A DNA stretch of 64,000 nucleotides, taken from Plutella xylostella. Taxonomy: Eukaryota > Arthropoda > Insecta > Lepidoptera > Plutellidae. The translations under genes and the position numbers were made by a program. Of the stretch, positions 36,732 through 48,906 are shown one piece after another. The stretch is from assembly GCF_932276165.1 (NCBI RefSeq), contig NC_064005.1, forward strand, positions 5,394,001 to 5,458,000, read 5' to 3'. Position 1 is the first letter of the stretch, and each line of letters starts with the position of its first letter. Below the pieces are notes generated by a model, which ran no database searches, had not been told where the DNA came from, and was given only the letters and a program-made list of their open reading frames with translations.

Positions 36732-36882
36732 TACTCTTTCACGCCAAAACTACTGAACGGATTTGAATGAAATTTGGTATACATATGGTCTGGACCCTGG
36801 GAAAGAACATAGGCTACTTTTTATCCCGGAATTCCCACGGGAAAACTTTTTAAGGCGAAGCGAAGCGCGCGGGAACAGCTAG
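36668..36882 (+). mobile_element. Nonautonomous Helitron-like element, copy 2
   Basis: TCCTTACTAATATTATAAAT ... gcgggaacagCTAG, again between A and T. Contains an expanded (TGTC)n microsatellite at about 36700-36730. About nine-tenths similar by eye to copy 1. Confidence 0.78.
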
Positions 36883-37302
36883 TCATCTATAATTTTTTGT
36901 ACATTCTCTTGGTCCTCAGTATTCCTCATCCAACATACGCTATAGCTAAACTACATGTTGATCACCGTGGTGAAAGATGTTCGAGTAATAGCAAAACCTG
37001 GATGTCAGTAATACCTGCGTAGTCCACGCCTCGACCAGCAGTGATTTAATAATTAATTTTTGCAACGAAAATAAAAATAAAAAAAACACGACCATTGTAC
37101 ACACTCACCGAATTTCAGGAAACTTAAATGTCGTAACTATTCATACATAAATATTATTACCATTTATTCTTCAGCCTATGTACCTAAACATTTCTCATAC
37201 TTTTCAATTTATAAATGGCACAATCTAATCAGTCCGAATTCGAATCTAAATCCATAAACACTAGTGTAACGGAACAGTTAAACTAATATTCGTATTCCAT
37301 GA
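36883..37302. other. Intergenic, no gene seen
   Basis: AT-rich segment between the Helitron-like copy and the coding-like fragment. Confidence 0.4.
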
Positions 37303-37479
37303 ACCGCACAGCATACGTTCGCATTAGCGCGATGGCCAGATCACGAGGGTTACTCTAAACTGACTTTTAAAGATGCTGCTGATTTGGAGGTGAAAGAATA
37401 TTATAAAACTTGGTCTTATTATGTGGCTTTATTTACAAGTGAGGAAGATGAGAAGTATATCAAACAAATGTGGCAATGA
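37303..37479 (+). CDS. Coding-like C-terminal fragment of an unknown protein
   Basis: Open frame between tga at 37300 and tga at 37477, reading RWPDHEGYSKLTFKDAADLE, then VKEYYKTWSYYVALF and TSEEDEKYIKQMWQ. Balanced, protein-like composition with several W and Y, and a poly(A) signal AATAAA at 37494-37499. It could be a terminal exon (acceptor-like cattag at 37322-37327 or gcacag at 37306-37311) or a truncated retrocopy. Family not recognised; no upstream partner exon found. Confidence 0.4.
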   Translation, partial: TAQHTFALARWPDHEGYSKLTFKDAADLEVKEYYKTWSYYVALFTSEEDEKYIKQMWQ

Positions 37480-37499
37480 CATAAAGTATAAACAATAAA

Positions 37500-38040
37500 A
37501 GATTCTATATAACTATATACGTACATGGCCTCATAATAAGGCGACGTGGCGTCGTCAACACTGACGAAATACGAACGAACGAGAGCTGTCGTGCAATCAG
37601 CACATTTAACGCAAAGAGAGAGATAGAGCCGTGGTTAGCGATGCAGTTTTGTTTTCCGAAGCTTCGGAGTACTGCGCTATAACCATGGCTATATGGTATC
37701 ACGTTGTATTAAACATGCCGATTGCATGACAATGGGGAAGAAAACCAAGTGAAACTTTGGCAGCACTATCGAGTGTAGTTTTCAGATTCTGACCAATTAT
37801 ATTATGAGGGAGAAAAAATGGCGACTGAACCAACCAATTACCTAGAACTGGGGAATCAGGCCCAGTCGCTTAAGGCACCATCTGTAATTACTCGACTGCC
37901 GGAGGATGAGGGTAGTGTTTTTCGATTCTATGTATTTAAGTATGTATATGTATCTAACTTGACCGCCACATAAGGTATGATATCTATCTAAGTAACATTC
38001 AGCTAAATGGTGAACCCTCTGTTGGTTCACCTGCGATTAA
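37500..38040. other. Intergenic, repeat-like
   Basis: About 37555-37640 (aacgagagctgtcgtgcaat ... tagagccgtggttag) resembles 47890-47955 (ggagctgtcgtgcaaacg ... tagagtcatagttag), suggesting a dispersed repeat. No gene. Confidence 0.4.
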
Positions 38041-38330
38041 AATTATAATTAAAATAGCCTTTATTGCGTAACTTAGAAAGAAACATTTAAAAAAGTAGTG
38101 CTTAAATTGTTATGTTAGTAGTAACTTAAAATTAAGACTTAGTGCTATTTAAATCTAAATTAAATATAGGTAGTTGTTACGCGCCCTTTCGGGTGTAGGC
38201 CTCCTTCAAACTGTGCCATGCTTCCCGGTCTCTTGCCTTCGTGAGCTCCCTCCACCTGCGATACTTTCCATTAACATTGGGGCTTGTTTTCATCTTTTTA
38301 GCGTGAAGTCAGGTTTTTTGTTCGTTTATA
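38041..38330. repeat. Interspersed repeat (LINE/SINE 3'-end type)
   Basis: The segment aaatagcctttattgcgtaa ... gcgccctttcgggtgtaggc ... ccatgcttcccggtctc is of a type frequent in lepidopteran repeats. It has no coding capacity. Identification is by general resemblance only. Confidence 0.4.
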
Positions 38331-39464
38331 ATTATATTTTATTAGCTTTTAGTTTTTCTCCCCATTCTCGTTCGTTCGATCGTCGATTATATTAGTCGAA
38401 TGTATATAGAGTGACCCCCCCGGATCCGGCGAGCTGCAGCACGCCTGCCTGATTTGTAGCACAATCCGGTTACCGGACTCCCGATCATCGGCCCATCGTG
38501 TCGCTTAATTGCTACATAATTATCTGTTCTGTGATCGTGGAAATATTTTGTAATGGACGCCAGAGTTTTGAGTAATTGCCGGCTAATTGCGATGGTCCGT
38601 TTTAATCCGACTGCAGTGGTCACGGGCGTCTGATTTATATTTCTACTATTATTTCCTGCGTGCTTCAAGAGGTTTTTTGTAAGTAAGGATGTAAAATAGC
38701 GTATTATATGTTGATCCTAGGTATCAGTTTCCAACATACCAAATTTCATCAAAATTGGTTCATCCGTTTGCCCATCAAAAGAGCAGTAATAAACTTCCAT
38801 TTATACTTATAGTATTCCCATTACTGTAGGCTTGAATACAAACGTTGCTATAAATCATCATAACTTTTAAGCTGATACTTGCCATTAGATCACGAACGTT
38901 AAATCAACGTTGAACAAACTTTACATCAATACTCCTTTCACACAGACAAAAACGAAAAGCAAACCGATTCCATTTTCAAATACCTCGTCCCGCCCTGTAA
39001 CAGCGACTTAAAGTGGAATAGAGATTGCTGACCGCAGCGGAAACCCGAGCCACCAGCCGAGCTGATCCCTACCACGGGTTAACTAATTAGAGCCGGAGAG
39101 GCCCCAATGTGCGAACATCGCAAATGAAGATTTATAATGTCACTACGGCCCTGCCTCGGGAGCCCTATTAGGAATGCGCCGTCGAAGCGATTGTGGAAGC
39201 GAAGCGAGTATACTGGAGGGGTTTTAAGTTTGAAGGAAATACCTACTTGCCGTTCGAATTGAAGTCTTTGTTTGCGTGGAATAAGATTGGTAGTGAATGA
39301 GTCTTTATAAAATGCTGCTTTTGGACAAATTAAAAAGTGGGTGACTTGCACCAAACATTTAAACGATACTTATATCTATTGTTTTCTGTTGGGGAACTGC
39401 TCTTTTATCATAATTTTATGTTTTATCCTTAAACGGTTTGTTAAGTGTTTGTAAGTCACCCTGT
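38331..39464. other. Unique GC-balanced blocks, possible regulatory DNA
   Basis: 38425-38665 holds several homeodomain-type TAATTG/TAATTA cores; 38995-39205 holds ggttaactaattagagccgg. Neither is repetitive within the window. No exon with splice sites was found here. Confidence 0.35.
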
Positions 39465-39606
39465 GTTAATTTCTCCATAGTCGGTTATCTAACCGACAGG
39501 GATTGATTTATAAATTAGACGTCATCTCCATATAAAATTCATGACAGATGTGTTAAAAGTCAACCACTACTCCCTGGTAATGCTCTAACCGACTATGGAG
39601 AAATTG
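39465..39606. repeat. Short inverted-repeat MITE
   Basis: aatttctccatagtcggtta near 39470 and its inverse taaccgactatggagaaatt at 39586-39605 frame a 140-bp unit. Confidence 0.75.
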
Positions 39607-42600
39607 GCACAAATGCACTATTATTATTAACAATTCATCTCTCAGCAACTGCAACAGCCAAAAGTAACATAAATGTATTAATTTACAGATACTGTTATAC
39701 AAGTACAATAATTTTAACATTGTATTTGAACCGCTTGACTAATTTGAATACACCGGCACATAGTTGAAGGTTCTACGCAACGATATTTGATATTATGTAG
39801 GTGAGTGTACAATGTACTCAAAGGTATATGATCAGAGCTCTCTGTTTACTTTGGAATTAAAGGGTTTGATGTTTGCGCTTGTTTGATGTATTTTTGGAAT
39901 TCAGAGTGCGATGATTGGGTAAATTGGTGAGATATAATTAAATTACGAGACTAGCTGTTTTGAAATTTAAGCTGAGTTTTAAGAGAAGGCTGAGTTCTGA
40001 ATGTTACATTGAGTATATAACAATACACTTTAATAGAATTTACAGTCGTAGGTATAAAAAGGATTCTATTTATACAGGATGTGGTGGGTCAAAGGTAGAC
40101 CATAGGAAAAGTATAGGGGATTCTCATAAGTCTGAAACACAACTTTATATTGGATAAGTAGTGAGCACTGACATTATTTCACCATTACTTATTAATTATT
40201 GTCTGTTGATCGCTACTAATTGGCGTCAGATCGCATAATGGCGGCCACAGGATGTGACGTCACAGGAAATTGTTCCGTTGATTTTCCACCAACAGAAACA
40301 ATAATTATGAACTTAAATTGTAAGAAAGGATACCACTTTATGGAACACCATTGAAATTAAACAAAGTTAGCGAAATATAACGAATGGCGGCCTTATCGAT
40401 AATATCGATCTATTACAGGAAATCTTGGGTACCTACTTATAACATTAGTTTTCCTTGTTTTGAATATTCTGTACAGTGTTATACATATTAGGTATTGGTC
40501 TTGTGTAATACACCCTGGTTTTAGTGATGGATACCGGTCAAACACATTTAATATTTGTAGGAGGGTAGATTGAAATCAGTCTATTCCTTTGTATGGTACT
40601 TAGGTTAATTTTACTTTGACAAGAGGTCAGTCGTTGTCAGTCTTCGCCGTGTTGTTCTGCCATTATAATTCGGCATTATAATATCACCAGCTACCATTAA
40701 GCATTATATTAGATTTGTTTACTATATTATAAACAGACAAAGTGAATTTTGTGAGTGAACACCATGATTCCTTGGGATTTCATCATCACTCCACGCCGAG
40801 TCCTGGACCTTCGACTTACGTACGTGAGTAAAACCTATCATATTTTTCTATTCTTAATACCTATGTTATTCTAAGAGTTAGCAAACGATGTACAAAATAA
40901 TATGTATAATTTACCTTACTAAGATACAGCTGTCTAAAAGTCAAATAGCAAAAAAACAAACAAACTAGTTACTTACCTAAAATCTATGTATTTGTGGAAC
41001 TACCTAAAAATTTAACAGGCTGTGAAATAATTTTTCAAATACATTCGCAGTAGCCACCAGTTTTGTTGGAAAGCGCTTCATCACTCAAGTATTCCCTGGA
41101 CACAATTTGAAGCGATGTAAAATCGTGACGGGAATTTTGTATTTTTACCTCTACAATTTCTAATGGGGATAGTATTCGGATATAAACTAGGTATCTCTTT
41201 TAATACAGATGAAAATGCAAAATTACACGAAATGAAATAAAATAGTAGAATTTAACTATTTAGGTCAAGTAGGTAGGTTTCACAGAGTTCATATTATCAA
41301 AAGCCATTTCGAAAAGCAATGCTAATAATGTTAAATATACAGTATTTTTTTAAGCTTTACCATATTCTCTCTCTAAATGGAACTAAATCCTTAATGATCT
41401 ATTCGGATTCCTTTTTTCCGCTATTTATGTAAGTAAGTTTATTATTGATTCTATTTCTTGTAATTTAATTTATAATTTAGATTTAGGATGATAATTCAGG
41501 ACAAAAAAAAATATGAGTTTATGACTATGACAAAGCTATGACATAAAAAACTTAAGGATTTTCGTATTTTTGAATAGATGCGTAGCTCCCTACACATACA
41601 CAATTACACGAGAATTTGGACATATGAATCGATCAACTTATTTAATAGACTCCAATAAAATATGACAAATAAAAGTTAATCTGCAGGTTCTTTCGAGCGT
41701 CTTTCAAGCGCAATAAATATCAGCTTAGCAGGACGTGGCGAATCCATATGTGAAAAAGTATCAAAGAAAGTCACCGAGTGTAAACACGGTGGCAACGCAC
41801 AGTTTCTTATTTCACTTTCCAAGTAAACATACTTACTGAAAGATGAATTTTTCCTTCGACAAACAAATCCAAGTTTTTTAATATCTCCCACGTCTTTTTT
41901 GATCTTTGACTTTCAGACATGTGAACATTTTGTGAAATGTAAATTTTTCTCCCCACTGTGCAGGTGAAAGCTGAAATACATAGAAATCTCGTGTTTACTT
42001 ACTTTAAAAAAACTTAAACATATTTTGTAAATTACTTAACACACTATCGAACAGAATCTTTTCACTTGTTTTACCAAGCAAGCCCATCAATTAATATTAA
42101 CTAGCCTGCGTTAATGGTACCTACATAAGTGTGGAAAGTGTAATGAGGGCCTAATTCGGTGTGTTTAGTGCTCAGGACGGCAGTGTCTACATGACATGGC
42201 ACGGCTCCAAATTAATGCTTGGAATTAATTACTTGTCTCAGTTTGTTTTAAAATAATGAGAAACTGTATGCATCAAAAACATGGTTCTGTGGTAGAAGTG
42301 GAAAGCAGCTAAAGGGTGAATCACAATCACCTTGTCCTTCTGTACAAGTTATGCAACTAGGCATTGGTGGTGGTTTTCACGTAAAAAAATAAATTATGCT
42401 ATCTCAAAACGATTTATTCAAAGTCTATACTAACTACACTACTTTCTAATGAAACTGGCAGAGCATTTTATAAGTTAGGAAACTGGCATACGAGCGGAAA
42501 CATAATCATCAATATGCACACCGTACAATACGGGAGTAAATACTAAAACACACAAGTTCAAAAATCAATCCCTTTCGCCCGCTTCAGCAAATATTCGTAC

Positions 42601-42989
42601 CTTTATGAATATATCACCTTGTCAATTACAGCTGGCGAAAGCAGAATCTCACTCAATAGGGAAAATCTAAGAAGAAAACGCTACAATAACGTCCCGAAAA
42701 CCTTACCTTTTCATTTTCTTTTTATTCAATAGGCAGCACGAGTGAAATCGTGAATGGAACATTGCTGAAAGGTACATTTTAATAACAATAATGATGATTC
42801 AGGATTGTGTATGTATGATTGCAAAGTTAGGGTGTGATACTGAGCACTTCTCTTGCCAAAAGTGTAATTAATTTGTTAGGAGTAGTAACGTGTTTTGTCT
42901 TTATTTTGTCACATCTAGTAACAGTCTATGAGATAGTGCTGTTTTATTCGATAATTAGTTTCTCACAGTGGTGGCACTTGCATAAGGTA
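39607..42989. other. Intergenic, one weak first-exon candidate
   Basis: AT-rich; aside from the candidate at 40764-40823, no gene or repeat recognised. 41676-41891 (minus) is an open frame without motifs. Confidence 0.35.
40626..40823 (+). CDS. Candidate promoter and first coding exon (weak)
   Basis: Two TCAGTC sequences (40628, 40636) match the insect initiator TCAGTY. After about 130 bases an ATG at 40764 opens 20 codons (MIPWDFIITPRRVLDLRLTY) ending exactly at a consensus donor gtgagt (40824). No partner exon was found. The initiator is too short a motif to be strong evidence. Confidence 0.2.
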
Positions 42990-43333
42990 GGTATATTCTA
43001 ATCTATTCTATTCTAATCTCTGTGGGGGTGTAAATACCTGCACCTGGCTCTCTCGAGTGTAACTTTTGTGCATATCGCCAAGGTCTAAACTGCCTTCCTA
43101 AGCTTGGACCATTTCCTACCACGCTGGTCCACTGCGGGTTGGTGGGTTCACATATTTAGATTTAATAAATCTAGATATGTAGGTTTCCTCACGACGTTTT
43201 CCTTCACCATAAGAGCGATGGTATACATTGTACTTAAGTTATAAGAACTCATTGGTACATGTCATCGCCGGGATCGAACCCGCATCTCTGGCGTGAGAAG
43301 CGGACACTCACCCGACTGAGCTACCACCGCTCC
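42990..43333 (-). repeat. tRNA-derived SINE, full-length
   Basis: The minus strand starts GGAGCGGTGGTAGCTCAGTC (A box) and GCGGGTTCGATCCC (B box), then a unique body and a 3' tail of TAGAATAGAATAGA repeats at about 42990-43020. The tRNA-like head lacks a proper acceptor end, so it is a SINE, not a tRNA gene. A partial copy is at 48380-48522. Confidence 0.8.
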
Positions 43334-43866
43334 ATATATAGGGTATATTAATTCTTGTAGAAAATATTTACAAATAAACAAATAAATACATTATGTTAAA
43401 ACAACCTATATAATTTCCTAATTTAGTAAACCCAATGAATACCCTAATTCATCTACAATTTAACAGTAAATTTACGAACAAGAAAAGAATTATGGAACCC
43501 GTGGCCATTCCATACATCGCATCGTCTCGAGACTCAAGATCATTAGACTCGCGATACAGGGTTCATATCCTGCCGGAAGTCGTCGGCGTGAGTGATGGGA
43601 CATTTTCGTCTAACTTCCGGTGATACTCGTAACTAGGGCTGTCTCACTTTTAGTTTGCTGTATTATATTATATTGCAGCTAAGCATAACCATGAGTCAAT
43701 TACATAAATTGGGTATTTTTTCTTAATAAAAAAGGTAGAAAAATTATGTTGGTAAATTCATGATTCTGTAGACACTACATAATTATAATATGTTTTTACC
43801 TCGACTGTAGTTTTTTCCTAACAGAAACTACAATTACTCATAATGAACACATGTGTTACTTACATA
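43334..43866. other. Intergenic, no gene seen
   Basis: AT-rich segment between the SINE and the next repeat; a short frame at 43435-43623 has no motif. Confidence 0.4.
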
Positions 43867-43870
43867 AAAA

Positions 43871-44458
43871 AACCGGCCAAGTGCGAGTCGGGCTCGCGCA
43901 CAAAGGGTTCCGTAGCAGCAAATAAAATAACTTAACCAAAATTACAGTTAAATCAACCTATCTCAAAAACTATAAGAGATACTTTGATCAAACCAAAAAT
44001 CGTTGAAAGAGTTAATTAGCATGCATCACCTCTATTTTTTTTAGAATTTTATACCCCGTAGTTATAAAAATAGAGGGGGGGGGACATACTTTTTACGACT
44101 TTGAGAGCTGATATCTCAAAAACCGTTCACTTTAAGAAAAATGTTTTTTAGAAAACTTTATATCATTTTAAAAGACCTTTCCATTGATACCCCACACGGG
44201 TATGTACATCGAAAAAAAAAATTTCATCCCTCAGTTACATGTATGGGGGGCCCCACCCCCAATTCTTTTTTTTACTATTTAGTGTCATATTTTTGTAGCG
44301 GTTCATACAACACATATTCCCATCAAATTTCATCACTGTAGTACTTATAGTTTCCGAGTAAATCGGCTGTGACAGACGGACAGACGGACAGACGGACAGA
44401 CGGACATGACGAAACTATAAGGGTTCCGTTTTTGCCATTTTGGCTACGGAACCCTAAA
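43871..44458 (+). repeat. Interspersed repeat starting ccggccaagtgcgag
   Basis: Starts ccggccaagtgcgagtcggg and ends ttggctacggaaccctaaaaa, with (GACGGACA)n at 44375-44407 and repeated phrases about ggttccg. This is an abundant lepidopteran repeat type. It lacks coding capacity; its class is uncertain. Confidence 0.7.
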
Positions 44459-46005
44459 AATACACAGTATTTAGTATTGCAGTTTAAAGTATCTAACGAT
44501 AAATATTGCAGAGGCAAAAACATAGTGCCCAAATAAAAAAAATATCGAGTAAAATCATCAAACAATCAAGGCTACTTCCGGTCAAATCTACGCTGCCATA
44601 CTTTCATTTCCGGTTTTCAAATGTGACACTTGGCACAACCCTGCTCATACGTAGTCACCTACTCTGTGATGAGGGCGCCTGTTAGAGGATGATTCATGTG
44701 TTCCGCTCCTAGTCTGTGTTACGCGTCTTTAGCTGCTCCAAGTTAATCTGTGGTTCTATGAACTTCGATGAAAGTGTTTCGATGAGCGATGAGAGTTTTT
44801 TAGCGTTATACGGTCAATATAGGTAAATAGCTGCATAGCTCGAATTAAGTTGGTCAACGTGGTTATGAGCGTAGGTATATCTGAAAGTCTGTCTTAAGTA
44901 CAATGGCATTTAATTCCTGGAGTTAATAATAATATCTAATAATGTGTAATGGTTTTCCATGCATAAATAAAATTGGTCTTTACCTTAAAAAATCTAGATA
45001 CTATTTTTCTAGCATACCTCTAACAAAGTCATGCACGTTTACCTACCAGATTGACTCTTGAGCAGAAATATTTGCGATTCGCGACCAGACTCCCGATATC
45101 AATGACTGTATTCAGGAAAAATGGTTCTACCTATTTTCAAATTACATTTCACCTCAACTGTTATTGTTAAACCCTCTGAATTCTTTATCTTACTGAACTT
45201 GAGTTAAATCAGTAAAATATATTTTGATTTTTACTGTATTTTAAAAAATACATAAAGGATTTTTCATCGTTATAATCAGACACTGCTGCACGCTTTCTAT
45301 AAGCGCATTCGTCGTTTAAACTTACCTCTTGTAATTTTATTGATTGTGTAATGTTAATTTGAACTGTGTTAATGACTCGAACCGAAATAGCAGAGTGCGC
45401 GCCATGAGTACCCATGACTGAAGTCTTACGGCATAATCGAGAACCAACCTAGCCATATAACAACGCAAACTCGGATAATGTCAAGTTAAGTTGAACGTAG
45501 CTGGCTGAATTGTCACGAGGAGGACCTATTTTCATTTTCAGGTAGATCTACTCAAATGAGAAATTAGGCATCCTACATTTTAATTCCAAAAGGCCATTAC
45601 ATAATTTTTTATAAATCTAGCATAGATTATGCTAGTCGGACTGATTCATTAACCTATTACTATGCCAATAAACACACAATTCACTCTGACACTAGCCACG
45701 GATAGCGTCAATAACCTAACACTGGACGTCTCCATTGAAAACTGCGCTTACATATTGTCAACTGGCATATTGCCAGAAGATAATCCCCCTTTACAACTGT
45801 CTCACGTACCCACTACTGTTCAGGGGGGATCGAAAAACTTTTCTAATATTCTGGTGGGCTGAAATAGAAATCGATAGACAGGTAGGAAGAGGGATGTGGC
45901 CTGACAAAACGAGTAGATTGAATTATTGTGACTGAACAGGGACGAATAAAATTGATGTGACTTATAATACGTAGCCCCGAATGCATAGACTTAACTGCTA
46001 GTTTA
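44459..46005. other. Intergenic, no gene seen
   Basis: Short frames at 45209-45415 and 45662-45935 have no recognisable motif. Confidence 0.4.
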
Positions 46006-46122
46006 TAAGAGGCTAGCAAGCGTCATCGTGATACTTGAATTATGACTTTATGTCTAACACAATGAGCCAAACTACGATAATCACAATGACGCTTGCAAGC
46101 CTCTTTTTAACTGCTAGTTCGT
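45995..46122. repeat. Inverted-repeat MITE
   Basis: ttaactgctagtttataaga ... ggctagcaagcgtcatcgtg on the left, cacaatgacgcttgcaagcc on the right. The inner arms are inverse copies (about 25 bp), and the outer ttaactgctagtt occurs in direct orientation on both sides. Confidence 0.6.
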
Positions 46123-48379
46123 TCTATGAATTCAGAGGTTAGTCTCTACGAAAATACTTTTTTAATAAAGTAAAATGGAGGGGGTAAGCAGTTTTACGTT
46201 TAAGATGGGTCTTCAAGGATAGCCAGTGTGTTATGTATCAAGCTGGTGATTTCGGTTGTTCTTCAGAGCAAGCTCAGTAAAAGCTTATTTCTCATTGTTT
46301 GAGTATGAAACAATTACAAAAGTCAACGATGTGTCTGTATGTAGGTCATTGTAGTTACATGTTATTATATTAATAATTTCTTATTAAGTTGATGACCACA
46401 AGGACAGATTGTACATAAAAAAATATCTGCTTATTTTTCTTAACACATTTTACTCTCTCCACTGCCTTCCTCATGCAACCAACTGTCTAAGGTTGTCACC
46501 CGAGAATTCATCTACACATCACTTCTCCCTTCTGATTATTCTAAGCAAGCCTCCGATTTGCCTTCTGATCGACGCGAGCTGCTGCCTACCTGCCTCGTCG
46601 ACATATCGCCGGCTCGGCCGGCCGTAAAGAATTCTCTTGATACGTACTGTCGATGTCGGCCACTTGGGTTTACTATGTGTAAGTGTATGTAGTACGAACT
46701 GTCTGTTAAATTTAATAATGAACAACATGAATTCCTTTATACGAGTTTCATTGCATTACATTTACGAAGGTAAAATAATACAGTACAAGACACGTTTTAT
46801 TGTATCGCCATTCGCCAAAAACAAAAATTACAAAAACAAATACTTAAAAATAAAACAGTACGAAGAGACGGCCATATTGCTTATAGCAATCTCCAACAGA
46901 CAACCTTTGGATGGAAGAGAGTGCGTAATTGTAAATTGTGTAGGCATTCATATTTTATGAAATAAAAAAATAATAATATAAGTACCAATGAATAAGTTAA
47001 ATAAAATTATACGAAAAAATCACTCGAACCTGTAACGTGATTAAATTATGAATCTCACACTCCAACTCTGACGTCATTAAAATAATATAAATCCTACTTG
47101 CAAACCGAATGAAAAGCCGATGAATACGGCGAGAGCAATTACCCGAAGTGTCCTATTCAGGCATACCGATTGGCGCTTTCCGAGTATAATATTCAGCTGA
47201 TATCCTGTTTGATCGGATCGTTGGGCCCATTCTCCTGTTTAATAGGCGTAAAGAGGATAACCTCAGGATTCCACATCAAAATGGTTTGATGCGGTTTTCG
47301 GTGTAGGTACCCGCTTTTACCAAGTAAAACTTAATTGTACGGAGGTAGAAAATTTTCCATACTATTAAATTTATGCATGTATAAGCTCAAAGAAAAGAGG
47401 GATAATTTTAACAAATATCTAATTAATAAATCTAATTCAAAACACGAAAATAAATTATGAAAGAAAAAAAATACCAATTTAAAATAAAATATTCAAGGTT
47501 TAAGAGATCGCCCAGGATGCGTCCTGTCCGTCCGATTAGGATGTTAATGTAAAGTCACAAAATTATTTTAGGTAACTCTTTACTATTGCAAGCATTTGCG
47601 TGTAATGTACTCAATGTATGACAACCATAATTTTATCATCTAATTATTGTATCATTACAAGGTAATCAGTGGCAGCGAGCTGTTATTAAAGGACAAGTAA
47701 CAACAATCGTGGTGGAATTATTACCATTATACAATTCTTATAATATGCATCTACAATTAAAAAAAAAATACATACATAATTACAAAGTCTTGCACAGCAG
47801 TTAAAACTTTAACAGTTACGATTATGGCTTTGGAGTCACACGTTTTTCGAGTATAAGTGGGAGGGTTACTCTAGATGTACAAAAAACAAACGAAGGGGAG
47901 CTGTCGTGCAAACGGTAAGACTACTGCGACGATATAGAGTCATAGTTAGTGCATCAGGGCCTCTAGCTCGTACGGGTTTTACAAATTAGGAAAACGAAAA
48001 AAGTTTAGGTTTTCTTCTGTCATCTGCATACATTATGTGTCAAAAGTTTCACAATAGTTTTCGCTAGAGGCGCCACTTTTTATGTGATAAAACGTAAACT
48101 TTTATAATTTTCGTCAAACTATCAAACCTGTACTAGACGTGTTGAGGTCTGAAACTTAGTTTTTCGTAAGGTAGAGCGGCTTGGTGCCGGCGCCAGGGCC
48201 TCGCTGCATTAGCTGCAACTAGCGCCCAATTATGCAACGCAGTTACACTATAGCAGCTATACAGCCTATATTGTCATTTGGCGCCGAAATCTGGCTGTAC
48301 AGAGCACGGCTAAACGCTAATTTTAAAGTTGATGCCTACTTTAGACAAATACTAGCCCTAAGCGTCGTTAATTATATAA
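46123..48379. other. Intergenic, no gene seen
   Basis: 46440-46670 is GC-richer (tcgccggctcggccggccg) with a 69-codon minus frame lacking motifs. 48000-48140 is an inverted relative of 24610-24715. Confidence 0.4.
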
Positions 48380-48522
48380 GCATTCTATTCCATTCTTTTC
48401 ACTGAGGGGGTGACAGTAGGTACCTGCAACTGGACCTCTGTTCTAATGGAACATTTGTGAATATCCCCAAGGTCTGTAACTGCCTTCCTAAGCTTGGAGC
48501 ATCCCACCACGCTGGTCTGTTT
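48380..48522 (-). repeat. Partial tRNA-derived SINE
   Basis: ctattccattcttttcactg ... aaggtctgtaactgccttcc taagcttggagc matches the 3' part of the SINE at 42990-43333; the tRNA head is missing. Confidence 0.7.
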
Positions 48523-48801
48523 CGAAGTTGAAAACTGTTTCGAGTTCGGTCTCTTTTGCATATAATTGTAGATATTCTGGCAAGGATAATAATAATTTAT
48601 TATAGTGCTTATTCAGCAGAGTTTTAAATGATGTAAGCGATGGCGCAAGTCTGATATGTGTGGGTAAATCATTCCACAACAATACGGCCTGGACAGTAAA
48701 AGATTCGCTGTAGAATTATAATAGGTTTTAGGGACTTTTTCATCTTTAAGGTCAGACGCAAGCTCAACAAAAAAAAAACCTATTGGGACTGTCACTGCCA
48801 C
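48523..48801 (-). pseudogene. LINE RT C-terminal fragment, broken
   Basis: The minus strand reads LWNDLPTHIRLAPSLTSFKT and LLNKHYNKLLL, a typical LINE C-terminal segment (LWNxLPxxIRxxxSLxxFKxxL). Preceding pieces in another frame (TVPIGFFFVELASDLKDEK) suggest a frameshifted remnant. Confidence 0.6.
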
Positions 48802-48830
48802 GTTTACAAAAAAATGGACTTAGCATGAAG

Positions 48831-48906
48831 AGAGCATGAAAGTTCCAGTGACATTATTTATAGAACGACAATGGCAGGTGGAACTTTTTCATTGCATTTC
48901 AGTATA
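48831..48906 (+). repeat. MITE of the 'gagcaatgaaaaag' family, copy 3 (short)
   Basis: agagcatgaaagttccagtg ... ggtggaactttttcattgca; same inverted motif as the copies at 15143 and 16891. Confidence 0.65.

Noticed and set aside
43259..43333. tRNA gene on the minus strand
   Set aside because: A and B boxes are present, but the acceptor arm does not pair and the sequence continues into a SINE body with a simple-repeat tail.
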